DNA of 64,000 nucleotides from Rosettibacter primus (GTDB lineage: Bacteria > Bacteroidota > Ignavibacteria > Ignavibacteriales > Melioribacteraceae): positions 124,001 to 188,000 of the forward strand of contig NZ_JAYKGK010000005.1 of NCBI RefSeq assembly GCF_036860675.1. The letters run 5' to 3'. Shown piece by piece: positions 28,268 through 34,863 of this stretch (its first letter is position 1; the number at the start of each line of letters is the position of its first letter). The notes under the pieces were generated by a model, which worked only from the letters and a program-made list of their open reading frames with translations, made no database searches and was not told the DNA's origin. Position numbers and translations under genes: made by a program.

Positions 28268-29135
28268 ATACCTTGTTCTTCATATAATTTGCTTGTAACA
28301 TTGTTAAGGCAAAAAGTACTCCAAAAAGCATATAAGACACTGCAGATGCGTAGCCCATATCGTTATATATAAAAGCATTTTCATATATATAAAATATCAT
28401 AACCTTGGTTGAACCAAGAGGGCCACCCGAAGTTAATACATATACTATATCAAAGACTTGAAATGAACCAATCATAGACATAACCATTATAAAAAAAGTT
28501 GTTGGACTTAATAAAGGAACAGTAATTTTCCAAAATTTTTTCCATGAATTTGCTCCATCAATTATAGCCGCTTCGTAGTATGATTGGGGTATAGCATTTA
28601 AACCTGCAGTGAACAATATCATGTTATAACCAAAGGTCTTCCAAACACCCATTCCAATTAATGCAAACATTGCAGCAGAAGGGTCGTTCAGCCAATTAAC
28701 AGGTTTTAATCCCATAAATACCAAAAAATAATTTATCAATCCAAAGTTCGGATCATATAGCCATCTCCAAATTAACGCTGCTGCAACGGGTGAAACTACA
28801 ACTGGCGCAAAGAACAAAGCTCTTAATAATTTTTTCCCTACTAATTTTTTGTTAAGTCCATAGGCAACCAATAATGAAATTATCATATTAAGAGGTACAG
28901 TCCCTATTGTATATATAAGTGTATTCTTAAATACAGACCAAAATTCTTCGCTATTAACCATTCTTATATAATTATCAAATCCAACAAACTCACCGCTCCA
29001 AGAAAAAGAATTCCATTTTTGGAAACTTAAATAAAATGAAAACAATACAGGGAAAAAAGTAAAAGTCAAGAATATAACCAAAGTAGGAGCAAGAAATCCT
29101 AAAGCTGTAAATATATCTCTGGTTTTCTTATTCAC
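28260..29135 (-). CDS. Carbohydrate ABC transporter permease (MalF/UgpA-type)
   Basis: A 291-residue inner membrane protein with six hydrophobic segments. The N-terminus (LGFLAPTLVIFLTFTFFPVLFSFYLSF) and the EAA loop (YEAAIIDGANSWKKFWKITVPLLSPTTFF, near residue 190) are those of MalF/UgpA-type sugar permeases. It lies 4 bp after the binding protein gene and overlaps the MalG-type gene. The periplasmic insertion is short, as in UgpA rather than E. coli MalF. Confidence 0.9.
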   Translation of the reverse strand: MNKKTRDIFTALGFLAPTLVIFLTFTFFPVLFSFYLSFQKWNSFSWSGEFVGFDNYIRMVNSEEFWSVFKNTLIYTIGTVPLNMIISLLVAYGLNKKLVGKKLLRALFFAPVVVSPVAAALIWRWLYDPNFGLINYFLVFMGLKPVNWLNDPSAAMFALIGMGVWKTFGYNMILFTAGLNAIPQSYYEAAIIDGANSWKKFWKITVPLLSPTTFFIMVMSMIGSFQVFDIVYVLTSGGPLGSTKVMIFYIYENAFIYNDMGYASAVSYMLFGVLFALTMLQANYMKNKVFV

Positions 29136-29139
29136 TTGT

Positions 29140-30465
29140 TTACCTAAATTTCTTATATGATTTTAATAAATTATTCGATTTTTCAGCTGCTATTTTAAGC
29201 GCATATGCTGGTTCAATATCTCCGATTGTTACACTTTCAATAGCTTCTCCTAAATATCGTGTTATTTGCATACCACCATAATCAATCGATCTTTCTGCCT
29301 GGGCATATTCCATCTGGTCGACAAATACTTTGAAATTAGGATTTTCTTCTAAATACTTTTTAAATTCAGGCAATTTATTTGTTGCTTTTCTTACAGGTAG
29401 ATAACCAGAAGCCATTGACCACATAGCTTGAGTTTCAGGTTTTATAATCCATTTGACAAATTCCCAAGCTTCCTTAGGATGTCTACTTTGTTTGAAAATT
29501 GCTAAGTATTCACCTCCAACAATTGTAGCTCGTTTAACTGGTCCTGCAGGAAGTGGTGCAAAAGCCCAATCAATATTTTTTAATAATTCTTTATATCTTG
29601 GTAAGCTCCATGGGCCGTCCATAGCCATACCAAGTTGACCAGAAACAAATAACATATCAAAATCGCTAGTAATTCTACTAAGATTTTGTTCCTTATATAA
29701 GTTCTTCCAAAGAGTTAATGCCCTAATACCTGCCTCACTATCAAATATTACTTTCGATTGATCTTCTTCTATTATTTCTCCGCCTGCTTGCCAAATAAAA
29801 GGTCTAAATTGCCAAACCATCCATCCATTCCTAGAACCAGTAGAGGGGAAAACAGGAATAAAAAATCCAATTCTTTCAAATATTCCATCATTATTGAAAT
29901 CCTTCAGAATTTTTTTTGCATACTCATAAAGTTCATCCCAATTATTAGGGGGTTTATCAGGATTTATTCCCGCCTCTCTAAATAATGTTTTGTTATAAAT
30001 CATTGCTAAGTTAGTAGCTTCCATTGGTATACTATACAAAGTACCTTTCCATGAAGCATAAATTCTAAGTGCAGGATATATATCTTCTATTTCTTCTTTT
30101 GTTAATCCATTTTCACTTTCTATAAATTCTTTCATTGGATAAATAGCATTTGCTTTAACTAAATCCTCTAAATAATCAGCATAAATCCATGAAATATCAG
30201 GTGCTGTATTACTTTGTAATGCGGTCATTATTTTTTGTATACCTGCATCTCCATTAGGTATAGTTTGAGCTTTAATTTTAATATTAGGATGAGATTTTTC
30301 AAATTCCTCAATCAATTTATTTAATGCGGGGATAGAAGAAGACATCATTCCATGCCAAAATGTTAATACTATTTTATCTGATTTAGATAAATTAATTTCA
30401 TTCTGCTCTCTATTACAACCGACAATTAAACAGAAAATTATTAAGTATATAATTTTTTTCATCAT
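29140..30465 (-). CDS. Sugar ABC transporter substrate-binding lipoprotein
   Basis: A 441-residue extracellular solute-binding protein (family 1). It has a lipobox (IIFCLIVGCNRE), then the usual LTFWHGMMSSSIPALNKLIEEFEKSHPNI opening and PDISWIYADYLEDLVKA. Conserved late motifs are GQLGMAMDGPWSLPRYK and AWEFVKWIIKPETQAMWS. It captures a sugar or oligosaccharide in the periplasm for the two permeases that follow. The leader region carries a perfect operator-like palindrome, so expression is probably repressed by the LacI-type protein encoded just upstream. Confidence 0.9.
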   Translation of the reverse strand: MMKKIIYLIIFCLIVGCNREQNEINLSKSDKIVLTFWHGMMSSSIPALNKLIEEFEKSHPNIKIKAQTIPNGDAGIQKIMTALQSNTAPDISWIYADYLEDLVKANAIYPMKEFIESENGLTKEEIEDIYPALRIYASWKGTLYSIPMEATNLAMIYNKTLFREAGINPDKPPNNWDELYEYAKKILKDFNNDGIFERIGFFIPVFPSTGSRNGWMVWQFRPFIWQAGGEIIEEDQSKVIFDSEAGIRALTLWKNLYKEQNLSRITSDFDMLFVSGQLGMAMDGPWSLPRYKELLKNIDWAFAPLPAGPVKRATIVGGEYLAIFKQSRHPKEAWEFVKWIIKPETQAMWSMASGYLPVRKATNKLPEFKKYLEENPNFKVFVDQMEYAQAERSIDYGGMQITRYLGEAIESVTIGDIEPAYALKIAAEKSNNLLKSYKKFR

Positions 30466-30487
30466 GGTGCTAAAATTATTTGTGTTT

Positions 30488-30504
30488 GAACAAACGTTTG
30501 TGCA
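30488..30504 (-). promoter_or_regulatory. LacI-family operator (perfect 12-bp palindrome) before the ABC transporter
   Basis: The 12-bp core ACAAACGTTTGT (30490-30501) is perfectly self-complementary with the central CG typical of LacI-family operators. It lies between the regulator stop codon and the binding-protein start, 25 bp upstream of the ATG. This placement suits repression of the transporter. Confidence 0.7.
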
Positions 30505-30518
30505 TAAAAATAAATTCT

Positions 30519-31571
30519 TCAGTAAACCACCTTAGCATTAATAAAATTTAACTCATTTAATTTTTTTACTGAATTTCTAATTATCAATTTAGGAGATAAC
30601 ACAATTTTTCTTTTACTTAAATTAGGATTATTGTTCCTCATATTTTCAATTAATAATTTAATTGCATATTCTGCCATAAGATACTTAGGCTGTTCAATCA
30701 CAGTAATTGGCGTTTGTAAAAATGGAGCAAACTCAAAGTCATCAAATGCAATTATCGAAACATCATCAGGTATTCGGTAACCTTTTTCATAACAAGCTTT
30801 AATAGTTCCCAAAGTAATAAGATCAGAAAAAGCAAAAATTACAGTTGGAGGTTCTTTTAATTCCATTAATTTTATTGTCGATAAATAACCATTTTCACTC
30901 CTAAAATCATTTCCCATTATTAAAGTTTCATCAATTGGGATACCATTATCAGCTAAAGCATTACGGTACCCTAACAATCTCTCATTGTTTGTAGAGGTGT
31001 TAGGTAAACCTTGAATCACTCCTATTCTTTTATGTCCCATTCTAATTAAATATTCTGTTGCCTCATAAGAACCTAAATAATTATTTACTACTACACAATT
31101 TGCATTGAGAACACTTATATTCCTATCAAGCAATACTAATGCTTTATTATATTTAATTAATTCCTCCAAATGCTCATGTTTGATACCTACTGGCATAATA
31201 ATATATCCATCAACTCCTTTTCTTCTAAAAATTTCAATATTTTCAATTTCTTTTTCAATGTCTTCGTTTGTATTTGCTACAATTAAACTATATCCATATT
31301 CACTTGCTAAATTTTGTATAACTGAAGTTATATATGAGAAAAAAGGATTAGATATATCAGGTACAATTAAACCTACTAAATTAGTTTTTTTTAGTCTTAA
31401 GCTACGAGCTATATCATTAGGTCTATAACCCAATTCTATAGCCTTTTTATTAATAATATCTGCAGTTTTTTTACTTATACGATATTTTTTAGCTTTTTTG
31501 TTTAAAACCCTTGAAACTGTTGTAATAGAAAAGCCTGTTAATTTAGCAATATCATCAATAGTAACTGACAT
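30519..31571 (-). CDS. LacI-family transcriptional regulator
   Basis: A 350-residue regulator from the ATG at 31571. An earlier in-frame start at 31595 would place the start codon inside a palindrome and add eight non-family residues. The N-terminal HTH reads VTIDDIAKLTGFSITTVSRVLNKK, followed by the hinge helix region ARSLRLKKTN. The rest is a periplasmic-binding-protein-like sensor domain (LVGLIVPDISNPFFSYI; RRKGVDGYIIMPVG). It probably senses a sugar taken up by the adjacent ABC transporter. Three related 17-bp elements in this window are candidate binding sites. Confidence 0.92.
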   Translation of the reverse strand: MSVTIDDIAKLTGFSITTVSRVLNKKAKKYRISKKTADIINKKAIELGYRPNDIARSLRLKKTNLVGLIVPDISNPFFSYITSVIQNLASEYGYSLIVANTNEDIEKEIENIEIFRRKGVDGYIIMPVGIKHEHLEELIKYNKALVLLDRNISVLNANCVVVNNYLGSYEATEYLIRMGHKRIGVIQGLPNTSTNNERLLGYRNALADNGIPIDETLIMGNDFRSENGYLSTIKLMELKEPPTVIFAFSDLITLGTIKACYEKGYRIPDDVSIIAFDDFEFAPFLQTPITVIEQPKYLMAEYAIKLLIENMRNNNPNLSKRKIVLSPKLIIRNSVKKLNELNFINAKVVY

Positions 31572-31582
31572 AGTAATGCTCA

Positions 31583-31599
31583 ATCGTTGTCGCAACGAT
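31583..31599. promoter_or_regulatory. Perfect inverted repeat upstream of the lacI-type gene
   Basis: ATCGTTG-TCG-CAACGAT is a perfect 7-bp inverted repeat with a 3-bp centre, 12 bp before the regulator's ATG. Its sequence differs from the ACAAACGTTTGT element, so it may be an autoregulatory site, the site of another regulator, or a leader hairpin. Confidence 0.45.
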
Positions 31600-32058
31600 A
31601 AAAAATTTTTTTTTATAAGTCAAGAGAAAAAATAAAATAGTATACAAAATTTTGGATTCTTTTTCATTTTAATACTTGTTAAAAATTATTTGATAATAGT
31701 GGATAAATTCGCTGCTACAATTCCGAAGATAAAACTTATTTTTTTATCTTTATCACGAGTCAAATCATCATTCACTAATGGTTATTAAAAATCAACAAAT
31801 TATCTTAATATTTCTATTAGAGAATTCATATGTTTTTAACCTTTGGCTATTCATTTCATTGTATACCAAAATTTTTTCCTCATTTATCTATTTATTAATT
31901 GATTTTACTCCTTATACATTCTATAGCTTGAAAAAAAATTTTTGTTTTTTTTTACATTGATAACTTTCTCTCATTCTCTTTAGCTAAAAAGACTCATGAG
32001 CCTACGGCTCAGTGGAATAAACCACTTATTGAATTGACAAAATATTTTGTTAGTTTTT
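31600..32058. other. Non-coding AT-rich region with small hairpins
   Basis: No gene is supported here. Two adjacent short hairpins occur at 31997-32011 (TGAGCC-TAC-GGCTCA) and 32011-32025 (AGTGG with CCACT). Part of the region should hold the promoter of the lacI-type gene, but no clear match to the Bacteroidota consensus is seen. Confidence 0.4.
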
Positions 32059-32427
32059 TATTTCGGGGAACCCATTCCTTTAGAATGGTATAATGCATAT
32101 GCTATTAACCAAGCATTGGCATTTTCATAATTTAAAAATTTATTTATTGCATTTTGTATATAATGTGAAGATTTTAAAGTAGTACAATTAACTACTCTTT
32201 GATTTTCTCGAAAAACATCTTTTATTTCAGTTGATTTAAAAAATTTATCTGAAAGATTTTTTTCAATCCGGTTTCATTTCATCATCATTATTAAAAATTT
32301 CTTCTCTTACTTTATATATACTAATTATTTTTTCTTCCTCGGAAAGCCTTTTTACTTTCTGCCAAAAATTAACCACCACATCTAAAGGATTTGTAACAAA
32401 CTTATACAATTTACAATAATTTTTCAC
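32059..32427 (-). pseudogene. Remnant of a DUF4411 (PIN-like) toxin gene, truncated and frameshifted
   Basis: From a GTG at 32427 the minus strand encodes a segment with NPLDVVVNFWQKVKRLSEE and SIYKVREEIFNNDDE, then stops at 32265 beside a run of seven A. A shifted frame continues with IEKNLSDKFFKSTE ... NAINKFLNYENANAWLIAYALYHSK and stops at 32061. Both pieces match in order the pattern of DUF4411 proteins, including the late acidic-Ala-Trp-Leu-Ile-Ala motif. The N-terminal nuclease strand and the C-terminus after 'AYAL' are missing. It is therefore a dead toxin gene next to the IS element. Confidence 0.5.
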
Positions 32428-32444
32428 TGCTTAACCTCAACCTC

Positions 32445-32570
32445 TCATCCTTCAGAGGCGGACCGATAATCCTCTTTACTTATTATTTTTTCAATCTCCG
32501 GATCTATAATCTTAACCTCTTCGTAGGTTAACTCGTAAAGTTTGTCGGAACGATATTTAAGATAAATCAT
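32445..32570 (-). pseudogene. Fragment resembling the C-terminus of an Eco57I/type IIG-like DNA methylase
   Basis: A 41-codon open stretch from an ATG at 32570 reads SDKLYELTYEEVKIIDPEIE. This resembles the 'vYeLYGLTeEEIkIVe' tail of large adenine-methylase restriction enzymes. An in-frame stop precedes it by seven codons and the rest of the gene is gone; the IS left end begins 50 bp away. It is not derived from the intact methylase at 34864, whose tail differs. The match is short, so this is tentative. Confidence 0.35.
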
Positions 32571-32656
32571 TATGTCAATCAGGTATTAAGGTTTTTAATG
32601 ATAGTACAATTAAAAATAGCGTTCTAAAAAGTGTGTAAGGTATAATAAAAGAAAGA

Positions 32657-32725
32657 GGCATTTACCCTCGTAAATTTGTAAAAACAAAAAATGGTAATCC
32701 ATTCCTTCGGAAGAGGATAAATGCC
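32657..32725 (+). promoter_or_regulatory. Leader hairpin that can hide the transposase ribosome-binding site and start codon
   Basis: GGCATTTACCCTC (32657-32669) is complementary to GAGGATAAATGCC (32713-32725) at 12 of 13 positions. The second arm contains both the GAGG ribosome-binding site and the ATG at 32721. Smaller hairpins fill the loop (AATGG with CCATT, 32690-32703; TTCC with GGAA, 32702-32712). Such structures are known in other IS elements to block translation of read-through transcripts. Confidence 0.55.
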
Positions 32726-33935
32726 TATGGAACTAATAACTCAAATAAACACAGAGGAAATTAAGAAAAATATAAAAACAAATAAAGGGTTAATGGAGTT
32801 AATAGAAGATAGAGTAAAAAATTTTATCAAACTTACATTAGAGACAATATTAAATATAGAATTTGAAACGAAAAGAGAAGGATTAAAAATAAAGAAAAGT
32901 TGGCAGCGCAATGGTTATTATCAAAGGAGTTTATTAACAAGTTACGGTTTAATAGAAAATCTAAAAGTGCCTAGATATCGAGGGGTTAGATTTCATAACT
33001 TAATATTTAGGCCGTGGCAAAGGAGATGGAGAGATGTAGAGGAAACGATAATAAAATTATTTGTCCAGGGAGAAAGTTATCGAGACATCAGACGAATGGT
33101 GGGTCATCTTTATGGAGATAACACAATGTCAATATCAACGATAAATAAAATAAGCAATACTCTAATGCAAGCAGCAGAAGAATTCCATCAAAGGAAAATT
33201 CAGAAGAGTTATTCAATTATTTGGATAGATGGGATATACTTTCCTCTGAAAGGCACTAATGGTTTGCAAAAAACTCAAAAAGGGAAGAATTTTTGTGTTT
33301 TAGTGGCTTTAGGATTAGATAAGCGGACGGGAAAAAAAGAAGTAATAGATTTTATGACAGCAAGAAGTGAAAATCAATGGACTTACGAGAGATTTATAAC
33401 TTCTTTAATTAATAGAGGTTTGCAGACAAATGCAATTGATGTAATAGTTCACGACGGAGATTTGGCAATAAAAAATGCATTGGATAAAATATTTGGGGAT
33501 AAAGTTAAACAGCAAGATTGTATTTTTCATAAATTGCAAAACATAAAAAATGTTATTAGCAATAAAGAGAAAAAATCAGAGATACTAAGTGATGCCTCAA
33601 AAGTTTTTAAGTCATTAAGTTATCAAGAGTATTTGACAAGGAGGAAAGAGTTTATAAATAAATATAAAAACAAGGAGACAGAAGTTGTCAGAGTTTTTAA
33701 GAATGATGAATTAATAAAAACTAAATTCTCTTTAGATGTTCAACTTTATCATTTAATTAATACAACAACACCAATAGAGAGAATGTTTAGAGAAGTACGC
33801 AGAAGAACTAATATTATTGGTTGCTTTGAGAATAAGTCTAGTCTAAATAAAATATTGTTCTTTGTGTTTGATTTTATTAATCAATTACTTGGGAATGCCT
33901 CTTTCAATGATATTTTGGCCTTTACACAATTTTAA
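32721..33935 (+). CDS. IS256/Mutator-family transposase
   Basis: A 404-residue transposase. The DDE residues are visible: Asp in SIIWIDGIYFPL (around residue 168), Asp in VIVHDGDLAIKNAL (around residue 243) and Glu in TTTPIERMFREVRRRT (around residue 354). The family C-x2-H signature follows the second Asp (QQDCIFHKLQN). The N-terminal third contains the DNA-binding region with LKVPRYRGVRF and YRDIRRM. The gene is full length and uninterrupted, so it may be active. A second ATG two codons on (32727) is also possible. This is the only well-supported plus-strand gene in the window. Confidence 0.93.
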   Translation: MPMELITQINTEEIKKNIKTNKGLMELIEDRVKNFIKLTLETILNIEFETKREGLKIKKSWQRNGYYQRSLLTSYGLIENLKVPRYRGVRFHNLIFRPWQRRWRDVEETIIKLFVQGESYRDIRRMVGHLYGDNTMSISTINKISNTLMQAAEEFHQRKIQKSYSIIWIDGIYFPLKGTNGLQKTQKGKNFCVLVALGLDKRTGKKEVIDFMTARSENQWTYERFITSLINRGLQTNAIDVIVHDGDLAIKNALDKIFGDKVKQQDCIFHKLQNIKNVISNKEKKSEILSDASKVFKSLSYQEYLTRRKEFINKYKNKETEVVRVFKNDELIKTKFSLDVQLYHLINTTTPIERMFREVRRRTNIIGCFENKSSLNKILFFVFDFINQLLGNASFNDILAFTQF

Positions 33936-33970
33936 GAACGTTATTCAATTAAATAACCTCATAAAAAATT

Positions 33971-34001
33971 TTTGATATTGTATAAAAAAATATTATATTT
34001 G
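33971..34001 (+). promoter_or_regulatory. Bacteroidota-type promoter (TTTG-N19-TAnnTTTG)
   Basis: TTTG at 33971-33974 and TATATTTG at 33994-34001 are separated by exactly 19 bp, which matches the primary sigma-factor consensus of Bacteroidota. The predicted start of transcription is around 34006-34008. The only thing downstream before a terminator is about 65 bp of structured, non-coding sequence. Confidence 0.65.
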
Positions 34002-34006
34002 TAACA

Positions 34007-34073
34007 ATCCAGTTCATCTGGAGGTGGAAGGACGCAAGAGCCTTTGCCCCGAGCAATCGGGGTTTTTCTTTTT
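34007..34073 (+). ncRNA. Putative small structured RNA of about 65 nt
   Basis: Between the promoter and the terminator the plus strand has three stems: CCAG/CTGG (34009-34021), AAGG/CCTT (34028-34044) with the loop ACGCAAGAG, and the CCCCGA/TCGGGG terminator stem. No open reading frame is present. The 'GGACGCAAGAGCC' stretch is faintly like the core of class-I cyclic-di-GMP riboswitches, but the rest does not fit, and no gene follows on this strand. It could be a free-standing sRNA or an antisense/regulatory RNA for the convergent DUF3800 gene, whose stop codon it just touches. Confidence 0.5.
34047..34073 (+). terminator. Rho-independent terminator
   Basis: CCCCGA-GCAA-TCGGGG is a perfect 6-bp GC-rich stem with a 4-nt loop. 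It is followed at once by TTTTTCTTTTT. It ends the putative small RNA. It also stops any read-through from the IS transposase toward the defence genes. Confidence 0.85.
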
Positions 34074-34857
34074 ATGGCAAAAGCTTTATACCATATCCTT
34101 CTATGACACCAGATTTTCCTCTATAATATTTTTCCTCAATAACTGAAATAATCTTATCCCCAAATACAAATTCTTTCCCTTCATTTATATCGTATTTCCT
34201 AAACATAAATCTTCGTGATGGATGTGCTATTAAATCGGTTAATTGTAAACAAGCTATATTTAACATTTTGGGTTTTACTTTTAATTCCTTGCTCGTCAGT
34301 CGCTTTTGTAATCTCTCTGATTCTATAAACTGGGTACCATTTTGAAATATTTTTGAATATGACTTTTTTAATCTCATATCTTCTTTACCGCCGCGAGATT
34401 CAACCATCACATCACCGACAGAATCAACTGATTCAAGAAAAAAGAAAAATCTCTCTATTAATATTTCCATACAGTAATGATAAGGATCATATTTCCACGT
34501 TTGGTATTTTAATTTATGCTCTTTTTTATCTATTAGAACAGAAACCACTAAATAATCTAAATCCTTTAATAACTGGATGAATTCAGAATTGAAATTTTCT
34601 TCTATTATTTTGTCTTTGAGTGAATCGAAAGGAAATTTTTTATTTACCAGTTCTTTTCTATGGAGTATCACTGGCTCATCAGGGTGATATGGAAAATATT
34701 TTTGCTTTAATTTCTCCAATGCTGGAGTTACAACATCTTTTACATAATTTAATTCAAAAATCAAACCGGTTAGACTTAGATAACGATGATTGGGATTATC
34801 AGAACTTTCAAGATCATTGTTACCTACTTCGTCAATATAAATTCTATATTTTTTCAT
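34072..34857 (-). CDS. DUF3800 domain-containing protein
   Basis: A 261-residue protein with DUF3800 hallmarks: an opening KKYRIYIDEVGNNDL (IDExG), HRYLSLTGLIFEL, and the late LQLTDLIAHPSRR motif. The pattern of acidic residues suggests an RNase H-like fold, so nuclease activity is plausible but not shown. DUF3800 genes are frequent near restriction and other defence genes. It begins 6 bp after the methylase gene stop, with GGAGTG as ribosome-binding site, so it is co-transcribed with that gene. The stop codon meets the terminator of the convergent small RNA. Confidence 0.8.
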   Translation of the reverse strand: MKKYRIYIDEVGNNDLESSDNPNHRYLSLTGLIFELNYVKDVVTPALEKLKQKYFPYHPDEPVILHRKELVNKKFPFDSLKDKIIEENFNSEFIQLLKDLDYLVVSVLIDKKEHKLKYQTWKYDPYHYCMEILIERFFFFLESVDSVGDVMVESRGGKEDMRLKKSYSKIFQNGTQFIESERLQKRLTSKELKVKPKMLNIACLQLTDLIAHPSRRFMFRKYDINEGKEFVFGDKIISVIEEKYYRGKSGVIEGYGIKLLP

Positions 34858-34863
34858 AGTGTT

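Larger units (their letters stand above)
32620..33940 (+). mobile_element. Complete IS256-type insertion sequence
   Basis: Terminal inverted repeats of about 21 bp match at 18 positions: left 32620-32640 (CGTTCTAAAAAGTGTGTAAGG) and right 33920-33940 read in reverse. They flank a single transposase gene. The element is 1321 bp long, normal for the IS256/Mutator family. No 8-9 bp target duplication is seen (AAAAATAG on the left, TTATTCAA on the right). This suggests old age, recombination between copies, or a mis-set end. Confidence 0.85.

Noticed and set aside
31778..31960. 60-codon plus-strand frame in the region upstream of the lacI-type gene
   Set aside because: Phe/Leu/Tyr-rich translation of T-rich DNA with no start signal; expected from base composition.
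32612..33949. Target-site duplication of the IS
   Set aside because: The 8-9 bases flanking the two inverted repeats do not match, so no duplication is claimed.
34028..34062. Class-I cyclic-di-GMP riboswitch
   Set aside because: Only the 'GACGCAA-AGCC' part is suggestive. The flanking stems and the downstream gene that a riboswitch should control are missing.
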